A DNA stretch of 64,000 nucleotides from Actinotalea caeni. GTDB taxonomy: Bacteria > Actinomycetota > Actinomycetes > Actinomycetales > Beutenbergiaceae. Shown here piece after piece: positions 17,388 through 25,691 of the stretch; position 1 is the stretch's first letter, and every line of letters begins with the position of its first letter. The position numbers and the translations under genes are program-made. The DNA lies in the NCBI RefSeq assembly GCF_009733795.1, contig NZ_WNXX01000010.1, forward strand, positions 1-64,000. Direction: 5' to 3'. Under the pieces are notes generated by a model. That model was not told the origin of the DNA. It made no database searches and was given only the letters and a program-made list of their open reading frames with translations.

Positions 17388-17891
17388 TCACCTACCGGCG
17401 TCGAGATCCTCGGGACGGTCGGTGCCGGCGACGCCGCGCGCACGGCCGAGCAGCGCCGCGACGGCGCCTGCCACCGCACCGACCAGCGCACCGGTCGCGA
17501 TGCTCGACAGCACGGCGAAGAACCGGATGACGCCCTCCTGCGTCGCCGGGTCGACGTCGGCGAGGTTGCCGCCCAGGCGCGGCGGGTCGCCCTCGAATGC
17601 CAGCGGCCACAGCGACTGGTGGATGATGGCCACATCGAGCCCGTAGCAGAGCCCGATCACGACCAGGGTGGCGAACGGACGACGGATCCGCGCGGCCAGC
17701 GCGACGACGACCCAGACCAGCGGTGGCACCGCGACCAGCAGCGCGTTGACGAGCGTGCCCTCCTGGACGAGGTCGAGGTCGTGCAGCACGGCCCGCGGCA
17801 CCCCGAGGAAGGCGAGGCCGGCGATCGCCGCCCAGGACAGCCCGAGGCCGTCGGTCCGGGTACGTGGCGGCGTCGGGCGGTCCTGGGTCAT
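17388..17891 (-). CDS. Four-helix membrane protein, unknown function
   Basis: 167 residues, ATG start. Four hydrophobic segments are visible: LSWAAIAGLAFLGVP, LLVAVPPLVWVVVALAA, FATLVVIGLCYGLDVAII and a C-terminal LSSIATGALVGAVAGAVAAL. Short polar ends and a Trp/His-containing loop (HQSLWPLAFEGDPPRLGG) lie between. It belongs to the small uncharacterised actinobacterial membrane proteins; I cannot name a family. It is separate from its neighbours, with 176 bases upstream. Confidence 0.75.
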   Translation of the reverse strand: MTQDRPTPPRTRTDGLGLSWAAIAGLAFLGVPRAVLHDLDLVQEGTLVNALLVAVPPLVWVVVALAARIRRPFATLVVIGLCYGLDVAIIHQSLWPLAFEGDPPRLGGNLADVDPATQEGVIRFFAVLSSIATGALVGAVAGAVAALLGRARGVAGTDRPEDLDAGR

Positions 17892-18067
17892 GCGGCGACG
17901 GTAGGGGCGGCGGCTGCGGGGCACATCCGCCGGTGCACGACGTCCGGCTGTCGCCTCCTGACGAGCGGGGGCGACGTCGGGAGGCGACAGCGGCGCCGCC
18001 GGCCGCCGTCCGTGCCGCCCGTCGATCTCGGCCCCGGGCGGTGGGCGTAGGCGGTGGGCGCCGCAGC

Positions 18068-18673
18068 TCAGAACGCTGCCGGCGCGTGGTGCGCCGGGAG
18101 GCGGCCGATCGGCTCGGGCTCCACGGGCAGGCCGAACGCCCCCGCCACCACCGGCAGCGCGGCGCCGTCGTCGCGGCGCAGGCCGTCGAGGCAGATCGTG
18201 CGGCCGTAGCCCGGCACGTCGATCCAGAGCTGCGGGCGGGCGCGCGTGCCGCCCTCCCACGGCTCGTCCCAGACGACGTGGCGCGCCGTGGCCTGGTGGT
18301 AGCGGAATCCCGCGAGGCCGCCACGTGCCCGCTCGATCACGACGCCGTCGCTGAACAGGTGCACGCGCGCGCGCCCGTGCCGCGCCCGCGCGACCGCCGC
18401 GGCGACGCCGAGCACGCCGAGCACCGCGAAGGCCAGACCCATCACGCCCAGCAGGAGGAACGGGACGAGGTCGCCGTCGGGGCGCCACGGGGCGTGCTGG
18501 TACGCCGTCACCAGCGGCCAGGCGGCGGCCGGCAGCAGCGCCACGGCCGTGAGCGCGAAGGAGCGGTCGGCGCCGCCGTTCACCCGCAGCGACTCCCGGT
18601 GGCTGCCGTAACCCTGCGCCTCGGCGATGCGGGCGACCCGCGGTGTCAGCTCGGTGCGCCGTGGTGCCGTCAT
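18068..18673 (-). CDS. Membrane protein with PH-like C-terminal domain
   Basis: 201 residues. A soluble N-terminus (1-35) is followed by two transmembrane helices (about 39-55 and 70-93) and a beta-rich C-terminal domain (VHLFSDGVVIERARGGLAGF, PQLWIDVPGYGRTICLDG) resembling bacterial PH-like membrane proteins. Function is unknown. It is divergent from the gene at 18771, with a shared upstream region of about 100 bases. Confidence 0.7.
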   Translation of the reverse strand: MTAPRRTELTPRVARIAEAQGYGSHRESLRVNGGADRSFALTAVALLPAAAWPLVTAYQHAPWRPDGDLVPFLLLGVMGLAFAVLGVLGVAAAVARARHGRARVHLFSDGVVIERARGGLAGFRYHQATARHVVWDEPWEGGTRARPQLWIDVPGYGRTICLDGLRRDDGAALPVVAGAFGLPVEPEPIGRLPAHHAPAAF

Positions 18674-18770
18674 GCTCCTCCTCGCGTCGGCTGCTCCGCA
18701 GGCTAGACCAAGCCAAGGTCAAGCGTCTATCTTTGATCGTCCAAGTGCTGGGAGCTGGAAGGAGCCGCGC

Positions 18771-19592
18771 ATGACCACGACGTGGCCCGGGAGCCCGCAG
18801 ACGTGGTGGGACGACGTCGCCGACGTGCCCTCCGACAGGTGGGTCCCTGGCCCCGAGGACCTGCCGACCTGCCGCACCCCGGAGGAGGTCGGCCGGAGCT
18901 ACGCGGTCGTCGCGCCGCTGGTGTCACGAGCGGCCATGCCGATCCTCGCCGCCTTCGTGCTCGGGGCGGCCGTGCCGGTGGCTCTCACCAGCCGCATCTG
19001 GTTCGACTGGGCGTCGGTCGGTGCCGTCCGCCAGACCGCGGGTGTGCTGCTCGTCGTCCTCCTCGCGCTCGCGACGGCGTACGCGGTCGCCGCCTTCGTC
19101 GTCGGCGAGGTACGGCTGCGCTGCGCGCGGCCGGAGACGTTGCGGCGCGTCGCGCGGCAGCTCGAGGGCGAGCGGCGTCCCGTGTGGGGCGTGCTCGCCC
19201 GCCGTGTCCGGGTCAGCCGGGGCACGAGCGGCTCCGACACCGGCCCGGACGACCTGCTCGTGGTGCTCGACCTCCGGGTGGCCCGACCGGTGCTGCAGCG
19301 CCAGCTCGCCACGGTCGAGGCCTGGCTGGACGCCGTGAGCGCGCAGCCGGCTGCCCCGACGGCCCTCGCCGCGGCGTTCTCCGGCCGCGACGCCGTCCAC
19401 GCCGTCGAGGCGTTCGGCGAGCCGCTGCGGGGTGTGTGGCTGTGGCGCAAGCGCGCCGTGCTGCCGCGCGAGACGCTGGGGCTGGCGCTCGTGGACCCGC
19501 GCGAGGTCGCCGCGTTCACCCGCGACGACGCCGTCTTCCTCCGGCGGACCCCGCGGGAGGTGCTGCGCCGGTCGCGACTCGACCGCGACTGA
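18771..19592 (+). CDS. Two-helix membrane protein, unknown function
   Basis: 273 residues, ATG start with GAAGGAG upstream. Acidic Trp-rich N-terminus (WPGSPQTWWDDVADVP), then two membrane helices (about 52-72 and 86-112), then a soluble alpha/beta C-terminal domain of about 160 residues with no recognised motif. I do not recognise a named family. The gene is divergent from the PH-like membrane protein and is followed by a FadR-type regulator after 85 bases, without evidence of shared function. Confidence 0.7.
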   Translation: MTTTWPGSPQTWWDDVADVPSDRWVPGPEDLPTCRTPEEVGRSYAVVAPLVSRAAMPILAAFVLGAAVPVALTSRIWFDWASVGAVRQTAGVLLVVLLALATAYAVAAFVVGEVRLRCARPETLRRVARQLEGERRPVWGVLARRVRVSRGTSGSDTGPDDLLVVLDLRVARPVLQRQLATVEAWLDAVSAQPAAPTALAAAFSGRDAVHAVEAFGEPLRGVWLWRKRAVLPRETLGLALVDPREVAAFTRDDAVFLRRTPREVLRRSRLDRD

Positions 19593-19677
19593 CCGGACCC
19601 GCGTGCCGGTGCGGCCCTTCCGAGCGCCGATACTGAGCACAGGTGGCCCGGCGACGCCGGGGCGGGAGGAGGTCGAC

Positions 19678-20493
19678 ATGTCGAGAGCCGCAAGCGAGGT
19701 GCCGGCGACCGCGCGCTCCCAGACCGACGTCGTCATCGACGCGATCAAGACGATGCTGCGCACGGGTGAGCTGCGACGCGGCTCCCGGCTGCCGATCGAG
19801 CGCGACCTCGCGAGCAGGTTCGGGGTCTCGCGCAGCTCGCTGCGCGAGGGTGTCCGCGCGCTGGCCGCGCTCGGGGTGCTCGAGGCCCGGCAGGGCGACG
19901 GCACCTATGTGACGTCGCTCGACCCGGCCACGATGCTGAGCCCGATCGGGTTCTTCGCCGAGCTGCACGAGGAGTCGAGCGCCCTCGAGCTGCTGGCGGT
20001 GCGCCGGGTGCTGGAGGCCGAGGGTGCGGCACTCGCGGCGACGCGGCTCGGCGAGCCGGAGCTCGCCGAGCTCGAGTCGATCCTTCGCCGTGTCGACGAC
20101 ATGCTGGCCGCCCCCGAGGGGCTCGACCCCGAGCGGACGATCGAGGCCGACGTCGCGTTCCACAGCGTCATCGCCCACGCCAGCGGCAACTCCGCGCTCG
20201 CCGGGCTGATCGACATGCTCTCCAGCCGGACCGTCCGCGCCCGGCTGTGGCGCTCGACCAACCACCCGGAGTCGATCCGGACGGCGCACCAGCAGCACCG
20301 CGGGATCCTCGCGTGCCTCGTGGCGCGTGACCCGCTCCGGTCCCGGATGCGCATGTCGACGCACCTGCTCGACGTCGAGGACTTCGTCGCCGCGCACCAG
20401 GCGGAGACCGAGGCCGCCCACCAGGCGGAGACCGAGGCCGCACCGGCGGGCGAGGATGCCGCTGCCGCCACGCCGGAGGGCGGACACCGCTAG
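19678..20493 (+). CDS. FadR-subfamily GntR transcriptional regulator
   Basis: 271 residues, ATG start preceded by GGGAGGAGG. An N-terminal winged helix (LPIERDLASRFGVSRSSLRE, LGVLEARQGDGTYV) is followed by an all-helical FCD ligand domain with the metal-binding pattern of the family (Asp in DVAFHSVIAHASGN, later His in HQQHRGIL and STHLLD). FCD regulators bind small carboxylic acids. The C-terminal 30 residues are an Ala/Glu/Gln/His-rich tail built on a duplicated 24-bp unit. The end overlaps the convergent MFS gene by 4 bases. Target operon unknown. Confidence 0.88.
   Translation: MSRAASEVPATARSQTDVVIDAIKTMLRTGELRRGSRLPIERDLASRFGVSRSSLREGVRALAALGVLEARQGDGTYVTSLDPATMLSPIGFFAELHEESSALELLAVRRVLEAEGAALAATRLGEPELAELESILRRVDDMLAAPEGLDPERTIEADVAFHSVIAHASGNSALAGLIDMLSSRTVRARLWRSTNHPESIRTAHQQHRGILACLVARDPLRSRMRMSTHLLDVEDFVAAHQAETEAAHQAETEAAPAGEDAAAATPEGGHR
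20392..20439 (+). repeat. Two tandem 24-bp repeats in the regulator C-terminus
   Basis: The unit at 20392-20415 recurs at 20416-20439 with one substitution and encodes AHQAETEA twice. It is a recent in-frame duplication in the low-complexity tail of the FadR-type regulator. Confidence 0.9.
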
Positions 20494-21656
20494 CCCGCGA
20501 CCTGCTCGGCGCGCGCGCCCGACCGCGCGGACAGCCACCACACGAGGGCGGCGAGGGCGCTGGCCACGGCACTGGTCAGCGGCACCGCGCCGGCGCCGGC
20601 CCGCTCGAGCGCGAGGCCGCACAGCAGCGGCCCCGCGACCGCGCCGACGTTGAGGGCCGCGGTCGCGAACGAGCCGCCCAGCGTCGCAGCGCCGTCCGCC
20701 TGCGCCATGACGCGTGCGATGAGGACGCTGCCGACACCGAACGACAGCGCGCCCAGGAGCGCGGTGAGCAGCCAGATCGCCACGCCGTCGGTGGACCCGG
20801 GCACCATCGCGAGCCACCCGACCACGAGCAGCGGCGTCCCGAGACCGACGGCGGTGCGTCCGTACCTGTCGCCCAGCCGGCCGGCCGCCGTGACGCCGCC
20901 GAACGCCCCGACGCCGAAGGCCGCCAGCAGACCCGGCGTGAGTGCCTCGGGCAGCCCGGCACGCGAGGTCGCCAGCACCGCGAGGAAGGTCAGGGTGCCG
21001 AAGGTCGCGCTGTTGACGAGGACGGCGAGCGCGAGCGTGACCTGCAGCCGCGGACGCCGCAGCACCGCCAGCTCATCGAGGGCGCGGGCGGGCTGCGCAC
21101 CGTCCCCGGCGGGGCGGGTGGGGGTGCCGACGGCGACCGCCACCAGGGCGGGTGCGCTCACCGCCGCGATCGCCCACATCGTCGCGCGCCACCCGAGCTG
21201 ACCGCCGAGGAGCGCGCCGGCCGGTGCGCCCGCGACGAGGGCGAGGGTGACGCCCGCCAGCACGACCGCGAGCCCGCGAGCGCGGCGCTCGGCGGGCACG
21301 ACGGCCGCGACCGTGGAGAGCGCGACCGCGAGGAAGCCGGCGTTCGCGACCGCGGCCACGACGCGGGTGGTGAGCAGCACCGCGAACGCGTCGGTGACGG
21401 CGCCGACGACGTGGGCCAGGACGAACAGCAGGAGGAACGCCGTCAGCGCCCACCGAGGTGAGAGACGACGCGCGAGCGCCGCCATCACGGGCGCGCCGAC
21501 GACCATGCCGAGCGCGTAGGCCGAGGTCAGGCCGCCGGCCTGGCCGAGTGGGACGCCGAGGTCGGCGGCGAGGGCCGGCAGCAGGCCGGCGAGGACGAAC
21601 TCCGAGGTGCCTTGCGCGAAGACCGCGAGGGCGAGCAGGTAGAGAAGGACGGGCAT
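20490..21656 (-). CDS. MFS efflux transporter (DHA1, chloramphenicol-resistance-like)
   Basis: 388 residues with 12 predicted membrane helices. N-terminal LAVFAQGTSEFVLAGLLPAL and the inter-domain loop motif GRLGDRYGRT fit the drug:H+ antiporter-1 group that includes Cml/Cmx chloramphenicol exporters. All helices are intact. It converges with the FadR-type regulator (ends overlap) and diverges from the GNAT gene at 21909. Substrate cannot be deduced; sugar or drug efflux are both possible for this subgroup. Confidence 0.85.
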   Translation of the reverse strand: MPVLLYLLALAVFAQGTSEFVLAGLLPALAADLGVPLGQAGGLTSAYALGMVVGAPVMAALARRLSPRWALTAFLLLFVLAHVVGAVTDAFAVLLTTRVVAAVANAGFLAVALSTVAAVVPAERRARGLAVVLAGVTLALVAGAPAGALLGGQLGWRATMWAIAAVSAPALVAVAVGTPTRPAGDGAQPARALDELAVLRRPRLQVTLALAVLVNSATFGTLTFLAVLATSRAGLPEALTPGLLAAFGVGAFGGVTAAGRLGDRYGRTAVGLGTPLLVVGWLAMVPGSTDGVAIWLLTALLGALSFGVGSVLIARVMAQADGAATLGGSFATAALNVGAVAGPLLCGLALERAGAGAVPLTSAVASALAALVWWLSARSGARAEQVAG

Positions 21657-21896
21657 GGTCGAGCTCCGGGACGACGAGGGGACGGGTGCGCGGTGGCACG
21701 CACGGCGCCTCGGGGCACACGTCGACGTCCCGTCGCGCTGGACGCGCTGGACGGGGGAGCGTGGCGTCGGGCTACCGGCGTGCCGGCAGCCCGCGATCGT
21801 CTGACTCGGGCGACCCCATGGGTCCGACCGTACCGAGGTCGTCACCCGAATTTCGCGGCCGTGCCCAGGCGGCGCCTGCCAGCGGCCGGCACCGAC

Positions 21897-21902
21897 TAGT
21901 GT
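21897..21902 (+). promoter_or_regulatory. -10 box TAGTGT, leaderless start of the GNAT gene
   Basis: TAGTGT ends 6 bases before the ATG at 21909 and no ribosome-binding site fits between. The spacing predicts a transcript that begins at the start codon. Confidence 0.6.
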
Positions 21903-21908
21903 CGCGAC

Positions 21909-22403
21909 ATGTCGCAGCCGACGACCGTGCGGGTCCGACCGGCCGCGCCGGCGGACGTGGCCGAGATCGCGCGCATCTGGCACGAGGGTTGGGCCGACGG
22001 GCACGCCGGTCATGTGCCCGAACAGCTCTACCGGCACCGGACGGCGGCGAGCTACCCGCCGCGCGTGCAGCAGAGGCTGCCCACCACCTGGGTGCTCGAG
22101 GTCGACGGCGGCGTCCGGGGGTTCGTCGTCGTGGTCGACGACGAGGTCGAGCAGGTCTACGTCGACGCACCTGCGCGCGGCACCGGGGGAGCCGGGCTGC
22201 TGCTCGCCCACGCCGAGAGCGAGGTCGCGGCGGCCGGTCACACGCGCGCGTGGCTCGCGGTCGTCGCGGGCAACGCCCGCGCACGTGCGTTCTACGAGCG
22301 TTCCGGGTGGCTCGACGTCGGCCCGGTGGACTACCCGGCCGAGACGGCGACCGGCACGGTCGTCGTGCCCTGCCGCCGCTACGAGAAGACCCTGACAGCC
22401 TGA
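21909..22403 (+). CDS. GNAT-family N-acetyltransferase
   Basis: 164 residues. The acetyl-CoA site is present as VEQVYVDAPARGTGGAGLLL (the Q/RxxGxG/A loop as ARGTGGAG) and the C-terminal GNARARAFYERSGW is the typical beta5-alpha5 region. The N-terminus (PAAPADVAEIARIWHEGW) fits the family. The protein is probably cytoplasmic; the acceptor substrate is unknown. A -10 box lies 6 bases upstream, indicating a leaderless mRNA. Confidence 0.88.
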   Translation: MSQPTTVRVRPAAPADVAEIARIWHEGWADGHAGHVPEQLYRHRTAASYPPRVQQRLPTTWVLEVDGGVRGFVVVVDDEVEQVYVDAPARGTGGAGLLLAHAESEVAAAGHTRAWLAVVAGNARARAFYERSGWLDVGPVDYPAETATGTVVVPCRRYEKTLTA

Positions 22404-22413
22404 CCGGGCGGGC

Positions 22414-22776
22414 TCAGGTCGCGAGCGTCAGCCCCAGCCAGCCGGCGGCCAGGCACACCAGCAGCATCCCGGCCGCGTGAGCGCCGGCGGCGCGGCCGCG
22501 GCCGTCGAGCAGCAGCCGCGCCGCCTCGACGCTCGCGGTCGAGAACGTCGAGTAGCCGCCGAAGAAGCCCACCCCCAGCACGGTGGCGAGCGGGCCGGCG
22601 TCGGCCGCCGCGCCGAGCCACCCGGTCAGCAGACCGATCGCGAGGCACGCCGTCACGTTGACCACCAGTGTGCCGACGGGGACCGACAGACGGCTGCGTC
22701 GCTCGATCGCCGAGTCGACGAGGAACCGCGCGGCGGCACCGAGGCCGCCGGCGAGCGCGAGCACCAGGACGATCAC
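22414..22776 (-). CDS. crcB: CrcB/Fluc fluoride channel subunit
   Basis: 120 residues, GTG start overlapping the stop of the upstream crcB copy (GTGA). Four membrane helices and the family motifs GGLGAAARF, GTLVVNVTAC and GFFGGYSTFST are present, including the Asn and the Phe box that line the fluoride pore. It is paired with the gene at 22773, as in actinobacteria and firmicutes where two dissimilar subunits form the dual-topology channel. No fluoride riboswitch was seen upstream. Confidence 0.93.
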   Translation of the reverse strand: MIVLVLALAGGLGAAARFLVDSAIERRSRLSVPVGTLVVNVTACLAIGLLTGWLGAAADAGPLATVLGVGFFGGYSTFSTASVEAARLLLDGRGRAAGAHAAGMLLVCLAAGWLGLTLAT

Positions 22777-23219
22777 GACGGCCGCCCCCGCCGTGCGCGC
22801 CGCGCCGAGCCGATGCCGAGCACGGCGGCCGCCACCCCGACCGCGACCGACGCCAGCGCGTACGCGACCGCCGTCGGGACGGCGTCGGCGCCCGCCCGGG
22901 CGAGGGTCTCGAGCACGAACGTGCTGTAGCTGGTGAACCCGCCGAGCACACCGGTGCCCAGGAGGAGGCGGACGGTGCGGCGGCCCTGCTCGCCGAGATC
23001 GCTCAGCACCAGCGTCTCGAGGAGGGCGCCGAGCAGGAACGAGCCGAGCACGTTGATCGCGAACGTCGTCCACGGGAACCCACCGGGCGGGGGAGGTGCG
23101 GCGGTCTCGACGAGGGCGCGGACCGTGGTACCGACGACTCCGCCGGCGGCGACGAGCCCGGCCCGCGCGAGGATCGCGCGCGCTCCCGGTGCCGGCGCTC
23201 GCCCGGTCGTCGCGGTCAT
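22773..23219 (-). CDS. crcB: CrcB/Fluc fluoride channel subunit (first of pair)
   Basis: 148 residues, with an Arg/Ala-rich N-terminal extension before four membrane helices. The motifs GGVVGTTVRAL, TFAINVLGSFLLG and GFTSYSTFVLE mark it as CrcB. Charges differ from the second copy (Arg-rich C-terminus here), as expected for oppositely oriented subunits of a heterodimeric channel. A TACGAT box at 23260-23265 on the minus strand may be its -10 element. Confidence 0.93.
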   Translation of the reverse strand: MTATTGRAPAPGARAILARAGLVAAGGVVGTTVRALVETAAPPPPGGFPWTTFAINVLGSFLLGALLETLVLSDLGEQGRRTVRLLLGTGVLGGFTSYSTFVLETLARAGADAVPTAVAYALASVAVGVAAAVLGIGSARRARRGRPS

Positions 23220-23326
23220 GCCACGTCCCTCCTCCGGAGCATCGGCCCGTGCCGGGTCGCGATCGTAGCGGGCGCACCGCGCGCCGCCGGCGGTGCGGTG
23301 CCGCGCCGCTGTGCTTGACTCCGCAC

Positions 23327-24112
23327 GTGCAGCACCACGAGGACACGCTCGCCGCCTACGTGGCCGCGGTGTCCGCCTCGCCGGAGACGGTCGCGGTCGT
23401 CGCCACCGGCTCGGCGGCTCGCGGCACCGAGCGGCCGGACAGCGACGTCGACGTCTACCTGGTCGTCACCGAGCCGGCGTTCGCCCGGGCGGAGGCGGCC
23501 GAGCGGCTCAGCTACGTCGACGCCGAGGTCGCGACCTACGACGGCGGCTACGTCGACGTCAAGGTCGTCACGACCGACTACCTGCGCCGCGCGGCGGTCG
23601 ACGGCGACGACCCGGTCCGTGCCTCGTTCCGCGGGGCCAGGGTGGTGTGGACGCGCGTGGCGGAGGTGCACGCGCTGGTCGCGGCGATCCCGGTGCTGCC
23701 CGAGGAGGTGTGGGAGGACCGGGCGGCGTCGTTCGTCGCGCAGATGCGGCTCTACGGCGGCTACTTCCTGCGGCAGGGTGAGCAGCTCGGGGAGACCTAC
23801 CTGCGGCACTGGGCCGCGGTGCACCTGGTCGGCTCGGCGGGACGGGCGCTGCTCGCGCGCGGCCGGGTCCTGTTCCAGGGGCACAAGTACCTCACGACCC
23901 AGCTCGCGGCGCTGCCGGACCTGCCCGACGGCTACCTCGCCCTGGCCGAGCGCGTGCTCCACGAGCCGACGGCGGAGCACGGTCGCGCGCTCATGGACGC
24001 CGTCGAGGCGCACCACGCCTGGGCGGTCGGCCGCGAGCAGACCTTGTCCCGGTTCGTGCGCGAGAACGAGCTCGCCTGGCTCACGCGCGTGCCGCCGCCG
24101 GAGTTCCGCTGA
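23327..24112 (+). CDS. Nucleotidyltransferase-fold protein
   Basis: 261 residues, GTG start. The polymerase-beta-type nucleotidyltransferase motif GSAARGTERPDSDVDVYLV lies near residues 27-45, with the two catalytic Asp residues in DSDVD and a third candidate in VDVKVV. The C-terminal half is helical. Such proteins include aminoglycoside adenylyltransferases and MNT toxins/antitoxins, but no adjacent HEPN partner is present, so function stays open. The last 32 bases overlap the convergent lysG gene. Confidence 0.82.
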   Translation: MQHHEDTLAAYVAAVSASPETVAVVATGSAARGTERPDSDVDVYLVVTEPAFARAEAAERLSYVDAEVATYDGGYVDVKVVTTDYLRRAAVDGDDPVRASFRGARVVWTRVAEVHALVAAIPVLPEEVWEDRAASFVAQMRLYGGYFLRQGEQLGETYLRHWAAVHLVGSAGRALLARGRVLFQGHKYLTTQLAALPDLPDGYLALAERVLHEPTAEHGRALMDAVEAHHAWAVGREQTLSRFVRENELAWLTRVPPPEFR

Positions 24113-24986
24113 GCCGCAGCACGCGGGCGCCGTCCCGCAGCGCGTCGCCCACCTCGCGCAGCAGCGCCGACGAGCGCCGCCACTGCTGCCAGTACAGCGG
24201 GACGTCGACGACGGCCCGCTCGTGCACGTGGACGAGGTCGCCCGCCCGGACCTCGGCGCCGCACTCGATCTCCGGCACCATGCCCCACCCCATGCCGAGC
24301 CGGATCGCCTCGGCGAACTCCGCCGAGGCCGGCACGTGGTGCACCGGTGGCTCGACCGCGGCGCGCGTGAGTCGGCGCAGGCACCGGGCCTGCAGGTCGT
24401 CCTTGCGGTCGAAGGCGACGAGCGGGGCGAGCGCGAGCGAGGTGGCGTCGACGCCGTCGGCGAACCATCGGCGCGCGTAGTCGGGGGCACAGACCGCGAG
24501 GTAGCGCATGACGCCGAGGCGCTCCACCGAGCACCCGGGCACCGCGGTCGGGTCGGTCGTGACCGCGCCGACCGCGACGCCGCGCCGCAGCAGCGCCAGC
24601 GAGTGCGCCTCGTCCTCGCGGAGCACCTCGAGCGCGACCCGGTCCGAGACGCCCACCAGCGGCCGGAGCGCCCAGGTGTGCAGGGAGTCGGCGTTGACCA
24701 CGATCGTCAGCGGGAGCGGGCCCGTCGGCTCCGGCGCGAGCTCGGCGCGGAGGTCGGCGGCCAGCTGGTCGAGCTGACGTGCGAACCGCACCACGGCCTC
24801 GCCCGCCTCCGTGAGCTCGACCGGGCGGGTCCGGTGCAGCACGGGTCGCCCGATCTGCGTCTCCAGCGCGCGGACGCGCTGGCTGACCGCGGACGGCGTG
24901 ACGTGCAGCCGGCGGGCGGCGGCGTCGAGCGTGCCGGTCTCCGCGACGGCGACGACGGTCCGCGCGAGCTCGGGGTCGATCTCCAT
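24081..24986 (-). CDS. lysG: LysR-type regulator of lysine/arginine export (LysG/ArgP-like)
   Basis: 301 residues, ATG start with GAAGGAG upstream. N-terminal winged HTH (LDAAARRLHVTPSAVSQRVR) and a LysR substrate-binding domain (VVNADSLHTWALRP, LGMGWGMVP). Those motifs and the divergent position 68 bases from a LysE exporter gene match LysG of corynebacteria, which activates lysE when intracellular Lys, Arg, His or citrulline rises. The 3' end overlaps the convergent nucleotidyltransferase gene. Confidence 0.9.
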   Translation of the reverse strand: MEIDPELARTVVAVAETGTLDAAARRLHVTPSAVSQRVRALETQIGRPVLHRTRPVELTEAGEAVVRFARQLDQLAADLRAELAPEPTGPLPLTIVVNADSLHTWALRPLVGVSDRVALEVLREDEAHSLALLRRGVAVGAVTTDPTAVPGCSVERLGVMRYLAVCAPDYARRWFADGVDATSLALAPLVAFDRKDDLQARCLRRLTRAAVEPPVHHVPASAEFAEAIRLGMGWGMVPEIECGAEVRAGDLVHVHERAVVDVPLYWQQWRRSSALLREVGDALRDGARVLRLSGTPAAARA

Positions 24987-25054
24987 GAGCGCTCCTTCAC
25001 GTGCTGCAGGAGCATGAACTGTACTCACGCCCGTGTGGCACGTAGCGTGCTCGC
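24987..25054. promoter_or_regulatory. lysG-lysE divergent control region
   Basis: The 68-base gap must hold the LysG binding site and both promoters. The lysE -10 (TAGCGT, 25043-25048) ends 6 bases before the GTG start. A relatively AT-rich stretch around 25010-25025 is the natural place for the LysR-type box. Confidence 0.6.
25043..25048 (+). promoter_or_regulatory. -10 box TAGCGT of lysE, leaderless
   Basis: TAGCGT lies 6 bases before the GTG start of lysE and no ribosome site intervenes, so transcription probably starts on the start codon. Confidence 0.6.
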
Positions 25055-25657
25055 GTGCTCGTCGCCTCCGTCTCCGGCCTCCTCGCGGGGCTCTCCCTCA
25101 TCGTCGCCATCGGGGCGCAGAACGCGTTCGTGCTCCGTCAGGGGCTGGCACGGCGGCACGTCGGGCCGGTCGTGGCGATCTGTGCGTTCTCCGACGCGGT
25201 GCTCATCAGCGCCGGGGTCGCCGGGCTGGGCGCGCTCGTCACCGCGGCGCCCGCGGTGCTGACCGCGGTGCGGTGGTTCGGTGCCGCGTTCCTCCTCGGC
25301 TACGCCGTCGTCGCGGGGCGCCGTGCGGTGCGCGGCGTGGCGATGGAGCGTCCCGACGGCGGCGCCGTCTCCGGCCTGGCGCCGGTGCTGCTGACGACGC
25401 TCGCGCTCACCTGGCTGAACCCGCACGTCTACCTCGACACCGTGGTGCTGCTCGGCTCGATGGCCGCGACCCACGGTGCCGACCGGTGGTGGTTCGCCGC
25501 CGGCGCGATGCTGGGCAGCGTCGTCTGGTTCACGGCACTCGGCGTCGGGGCGCGGCTGCTGGTGCCGGTGTTCCGCCGACCGCGGGCGTGGCAGGTGCTC
25601 GACGGGCTGATCGCGCTGGTGATGCTGGCTCTCGCGGTCCAGCTGCTCGTCGGCTGA
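25055..25657 (+). CDS. lysE: LysE/ArgO basic amino-acid exporter
   Basis: 200 residues, GTG start, six hydrophobic segments. The signature GAQNAFVLRQG near residue 20 and LALTWLNPHVYLD near 112 are diagnostic of LysE/ArgO. It exports lysine and arginine, preventing toxic accumulation. Divergent lysG encodes its activator. Confidence 0.94.
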   Translation: MLVASVSGLLAGLSLIVAIGAQNAFVLRQGLARRHVGPVVAICAFSDAVLISAGVAGLGALVTAAPAVLTAVRWFGAAFLLGYAVVAGRRAVRGVAMERPDGGAVSGLAPVLLTTLALTWLNPHVYLDTVVLLGSMAATHGADRWWFAAGAMLGSVVWFTALGVGARLLVPVFRRPRAWQVLDGLIALVMLALAVQLLVG

Positions 25658-25691
25658 CCCGGCACCTCGCCCGCCCCCGGCGGCCGCCTGC

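Noticed and set aside
23220-23326. Fluoride riboswitch before the crcB pair
   Set aside because: The conserved riboswitch core could not be recognised in the upstream 107 bases.
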